Shown piece after piece: positions 60,682 through 64,000 of a stretch of DNA of 64,000 nucleotides. Both the position numbers and the translations under genes were made by a program. The notes beneath the pieces were generated by a model, which was not told the origin of the DNA, ran no database searches, and worked only from the letters and a program-made list of their open reading frames with translations. Source of the DNA: Aulostomus chinensis (lineage: Eukaryota > Chordata > Actinopteri > Syngnathiformes > Aulostomidae); the NCBI GenBank assembly GCA_037954235.1, contig JBBMOA010000016.1, positions 24,650,883-24,714,882 on the forward strand, in the 5' to 3' direction. Positions within the stretch are counted from its first letter, which is position 1; every line of letters begins with the position of its first letter.

Positions 60682-63463
60682 ATGGAGGACGACGGACGCG
60701 AAGACGACGACCGAGCCGAAAGGTGAGCCAAACGCGCCCGTCGCACCCGTAGTCATTTCGCACCTGTGTGGTCTTTATTTTCATTTTTATTTTTTGGGGG
60801 GGCTTTTTTTGTTTTTTGTTTTTGTTTTTTTCCGTCGCCATTGTCTTGCTGGCAATGGCGTCGCTTGTTATCAACGGGAATCATCCTGGAATCTTCATTA
60901 AATTAAAATTAGAGGTGATCGTTCGAGGAGCTCCGGGGTGACGTCATCGGCTCCACTCGGAGTTTCCACCTGAATCAGTGAGAAAGCGGCTCATCGAGCG
61001 GGTGAGACTGGCCGACAGGTCCGTGCGCGGTCCGTAATTACGCGCGGTTGCATCATAATTACGCGGCTGATGAAACCGCTTCCTGCGTCGGAACCATCGG
61101 AATGTAAGGAAAGGAAATGTGTGTTAAAACGTGTTAGAGCCGGTATCAGGCGGCGCTGCCGGCGACACGTCACACCCACCAAAAATCTGTAAGTGCGACA
61201 CAGAAGCGCGCACAGATCTCACTCCCGCCTCCCGAGGCTCAGTGCTTCCTGTTTGGAGCCACGTTTGAGAGGACATGAACCGGTGGATAGCCCCCTGGTG
61301 CAGGAACCTACTGGTGAAACAATTCCCTGTAGTTAAAGTACCAGTCCAGCTGATTTGTCTGTCCCACGTTTGTGCTCAACAGGAAATGTGTTGTTGGGTT
61401 TTGACTGTCAGCTTCCACTTGGAAGTGCATCAGGTCACAACTGTGACTACTGGGGCGTTAAACTGGCACCAGCTTGTTGTTCTGAAGGTCTCTCCTAATA
61501 TCTCAGGTATGCTGAGGGGGTGGCCCTGGTTGGTGAAGACTATGCTGGCGCTGGGCAGCAGGATGACCTGTGGAGCGTGGCGGCCCCGGGGGTAAGTGCA
61601 TGTCCTCGGTGCTACTATGGGTCCGCCAGCGTGCTCATGTTGGACCATAGACGTCTATTTGTTCCTCTGAGGCTGCCGTCCTCTCCCATGTTTAATGCCT
61701 ATTGAACCATAGCCAGTGTATCTGCTTTTATTTTGAAAGGGGCGTTTTGAGAGCAGCTATTTTTTTTTTCCTAGCTGTAGTTGAAAGACTTTTCTAATTC
61801 ATTGCCTCCTTTGTGTTTCAGAGAAGTCTGAGGTAAGCGCTCGCCGACGTCACTCTCAGAGCAGGTGGCTGATATCCACGCTGATCAAATGTACTAATAT
61901 TTCACTCTTCATCACTACAAAATCTGACCAGGAGTTTCAGTGCCTTCCAAGTAAGACCCCCAGTGATGGGTTTGATGGCGGTACGTAGACTTAGACACCC
62001 TTTCTTCCCCTGTAGTTTTAAAAGAAGAAACAACTAATTGTCTCTTCTTTGTTTCAGGACTTCGGATGGATGAGATGGTAATTACTCACTAATATCATGA
62101 AATCCACGCCGATGAAACGGCTCTAACGTTCCTCTTTCCTTCACCACGAAGGTTGACCAGGACTCAGCAGGACACCTCATTCAACGTACCGAGTCTTGCT
62201 GAGGTACGTAGCCTCACCCCTGATTTAGAAAGGCCTTCCTTATCCTGAGAGCAGGCTGTTCTTTCTTCTTCTGTTCACCACTTTTGCAACCTTGGGTCCT
62301 AGGAAGGCGCTAATAAAATAAATGAAAGCTATTATTCTTAATATTATTGTTATTATTAATATTATTATCATTGCCTGTAGTTTACAAAGAAGAAATAACT
62401 AATTAATGACACCCTTTTTGTTTCAGGGTTCCATCGGGTGTCTGAGGTAAGCACCTGGTGCCGTCACTCTTGGAGCAGGTGACCACGGATGCTCCACACC
62501 GATGAAACGGCTCTAACGTTCCTCTTTCCTTCCCCTCAATGGTTGACCAGGGCGAGGAGCGACACCTTTTTAAATGGACCTTCTACCTCTACTGAGGTAC
62601 GTAGCTTCACCCCTCATCCAGGTGAGACCTGCAGTTTGAAAAAGAAGAAACAACTAATCGTCTCTAATTTATTTCAGGACTTCCGATGGTCGATATGGTA
62701 ATTACTCACTAATATTATGAAATCCACGCTGATGAAAACGGCTCTAACGTTTGTCTTTCCTTCCCCTCCCTCTCGATCCCTGCAGTGAATCAGAAGTTAG
62801 CATCCCGGTTTATTCTGCCAAGGTGTGTTGACTCAATCCCGATACATGAGATTTAAATACATAAATCTGAAAACTGGCATTGACAACACAGCATGACCTC
62901 TTTTATTTTGAAAAGCCACCTGATACTTACCTAGGTTACTGTGTTTATTGAACCGACTCAGTGGGTTCCACTGCTGAATGGTGTCAACACGTTGATGTGG
63001 AACATAATGAATTGTAAATGTGTGTTCCAGTGCTCCCTGAGGTCCCTGACTGATTCCCCGGACAGTGCGCTGTAAGGAAACTACTGACCCGCGTTTCCTG
63101 CTACTACTGACTACTACTGACTACTACTGACTACTACTGACTACTACTGACCCGAGTTTTCTCAGATCCGATTGTTGGAGTTTGTACCTGCAATAAAACT
63201 GCACTCATGTTCATCTCCAAGGGCGTCCATGGCAGCTTCATCCGGAGCCTGGGGTCCACTGGAGAGCACATTTTCAGAATGGCGGGAGGATTCTGACGTG
63301 GAATTTGAGGTAACGATCCAAATATCACCACTGCAGTGTATCGCAGTACTACTTCTTGGGATATAGTATCCATCCACTGGTGCCATATATCTGTAGTTTT
63401 TATTACAGTTGCTAGTTATATAAACTGATTCACATGGCTGCTACTTTTTGTTCCATTTACACA

Positions 63464-63532
<69 letters not shown>

Positions 63533-63993
63533 GCCCTGGGTTGCCTATCTTCAACAGCACCTACGTCAGCCATTCCAAATCATATGAACATTGAGGTGTG
63601 TGTGTGTGTGTGTTTTTTTTTTTTCCTTGAGCCTGACGATGACATCATCAATAACCACACCCTTTATTTGAAATCAGCTGACTAAATCATCTAAACGTTT
63701 AATCACGTAACAAAATTCTTGAAAGCTCAAACTGAAAGTGTGAAAACTTGTAACCAATCAGCTGTGCTTGCTGTGGCTCTGCGCTCCACGCGGTAACAAA
63801 CTAAATCTGCATGCTCTTGATCGGGGGTGACGGCGATGCTCTGGTGAGCCATGCTAATCTGGGGGGGGGGGGGGTAAACGATTTCGTGGTAATCGACGTT
63901 TTGTAGTGTAGCCGCTTGTAGCTGCCTGACGTCATCAACTGTGATTTGTTTTCAACCTCAAATAAAACGATCCCTGCAGGCGGCTCCAGACAG
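60682..63993 (+). CDS. Unrecognised gene of many small, partly duplicated exons (3' end off the right edge)
   Basis: I do not recognise this gene. Exons by splice signals and phase: 60682-60722 (starts MEDDGREDDDRAE), 61507-61591, 61822-61832 (11 bases), 61932-61980, 62058-62077, 62161-62203, 62427-62446, 62551-62596, 62678-62697, 62786-62822, 63031-63071, 63222-63309, and a tentative 63980-63993. All junctions are GT-AG and stay open. Exon pairs (11 or 20 bases plus 37-49 bases) encode modules of 19-22 residues: RSLRSFSAFQ..., DFGWMRWTQQD..., GSIGCLRARSDT..., DFRWSICESEV..., and a longer CSLRSLTDSPDSAL. The start is acidic, the modules Ser-rich, and no domain, membrane segment or signal peptide is seen. 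The next human genes in this region (SULT6B1, CEBPZ, NDUFAF7, PRKD3) do not match. Coding is supported by the phase agreement over 12 exons, not by homology. Confidence 0.6.
61822..62822 (+). repeat. Tandemly duplicated exon-intron modules in the unknown gene
   Basis: Four units, each a short exon, a short intron with conserved text and a longer exon: 61822-61980, 62058-62203, 62427-62596, 62678-62822. Introns of units 2 and 4 both open GTAATTACTCACTAATAT and go on to a shared GATGAAA...CGGCTCTAACGTT segment. Introns of units 1 and 3 share a GTCACTCT...GAGCAGGTG segment near the donor. Units 1-3 end their introns in TGACCAG. The inter-unit introns share GTACGTAG and AGAAGAAA.AACTAAT text. The pattern is a two-unit block duplicated once. 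Confidence 0.75.
63101..63150 (+). repeat. Five perfect copies of the 10-mer CTACTACTGA
   Basis: Five tandem units of ten bases in the intron between exons 63031-63071 and 63222-63309 of the unknown gene. Confidence 0.95.
63465..63530 (+). repeat. (GT)n microsatellite in the unknown gene
   Basis: A 66-base GT run after the exon at 63222-63309; a second shorter GT run follows at 63596-63611. Confidence 0.9.
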
Positions 63994-64000
63994 GTGCCCG

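Noticed and set aside
61275..61595. 106-codon open frame before exon 2 of the unknown gene
   Set aside because: It crosses the acceptor at 61506 and reads the exon in another frame. The spliced frame agrees with twelve exons.
63552..63593. Possible further exon (TSAIPNHMNIE) between AG and GTGTGT
   Set aside because: In the phase left by exon 63222-63309 it meets a stop, and its donor is part of a GT repeat.
1..64000. CRISPR arrays, operons or bacterial features
   Set aside because: Spliced vertebrate genes fill the window. The tandem repeats are microsatellites without spacers.
1..64000. tRNA genes
   Set aside because: The only box A/box B pairs seen belong to the two SINEs; neither folds into an intact tRNA followed by a terminator.

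Overview
The window looks like teleost fish nuclear DNA. It has compact multi-exon genes with GT-AG introns, many (CA/GT)n and other microsatellites, tRNA-derived SINEs, and fragments of DIRS, L2-type LINE and hAT elements of the kinds common in fish. The gene order strn - heatr5b - gpatch11 - eif2ak2 matches, from memory, human chromosome 2p22.

Layout. Positions 1-25453 (minus strand) hold striatin (strn). The first coding exon is at 25453-25241 and the last WD40 exons lie beyond the left edge; intron 1 alone is 11.4 kb. Positions 25454-27996 are intergenic: the strn promoter side, then the tail-to-promoter gap to the next gene, with a decayed LINE fragment. Positions 27997 to about 47300 (minus) hold a complete heatr5b. 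I could rebuild 35 coding exons with matching phases, giving 2063 residues. Its introns contain a small hAT transposon copy with intact target-site duplication, a SINE and an L2-like LINE remnant. About 330 bp separates heatr5b from gpatch11 (plus strand, 47537-49176, 8 exons, 259 residues) in a divergent arrangement. Then comes eif2ak2, the interferon-induced PKR kinase (plus, 50139-57297, 16 exons, 551 residues), with ISRE-like sites and a CRE just upstream. From 60682 to the right edge a plus-strand gene begins that I do not recognise. It is built from very small exons, including tandemly duplicated exon pairs.

Function. Striatin is a STRIPAK/PP2A scaffold, HEATR5B works with AP-1/clathrin trafficking proteins at the trans-Golgi, GPATCH11 is a G-patch nuclear protein, and PKR shuts down translation on sensing dsRNA. 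They are neighbours by conserved synteny, not members of one pathway.

The observations most worth a second look are: the unknown gene with a duplicated 2 x (exon pair) structure in near-perfect phase; PKR splice acceptors that sit directly against microsatellites, one of them a roughly 860 bp CTAT array; the PKR alpha-G threonine replaced by proline; the compact interferon-type promoter; a 1.2 kb hAT copy with a perfect 8 bp duplication; and a 31 bp perfect hairpin insertion with a 12 bp duplication. Exon positions were read by eye from splice signals, phase and remembered vertebrate orthologues. No alignment was run.
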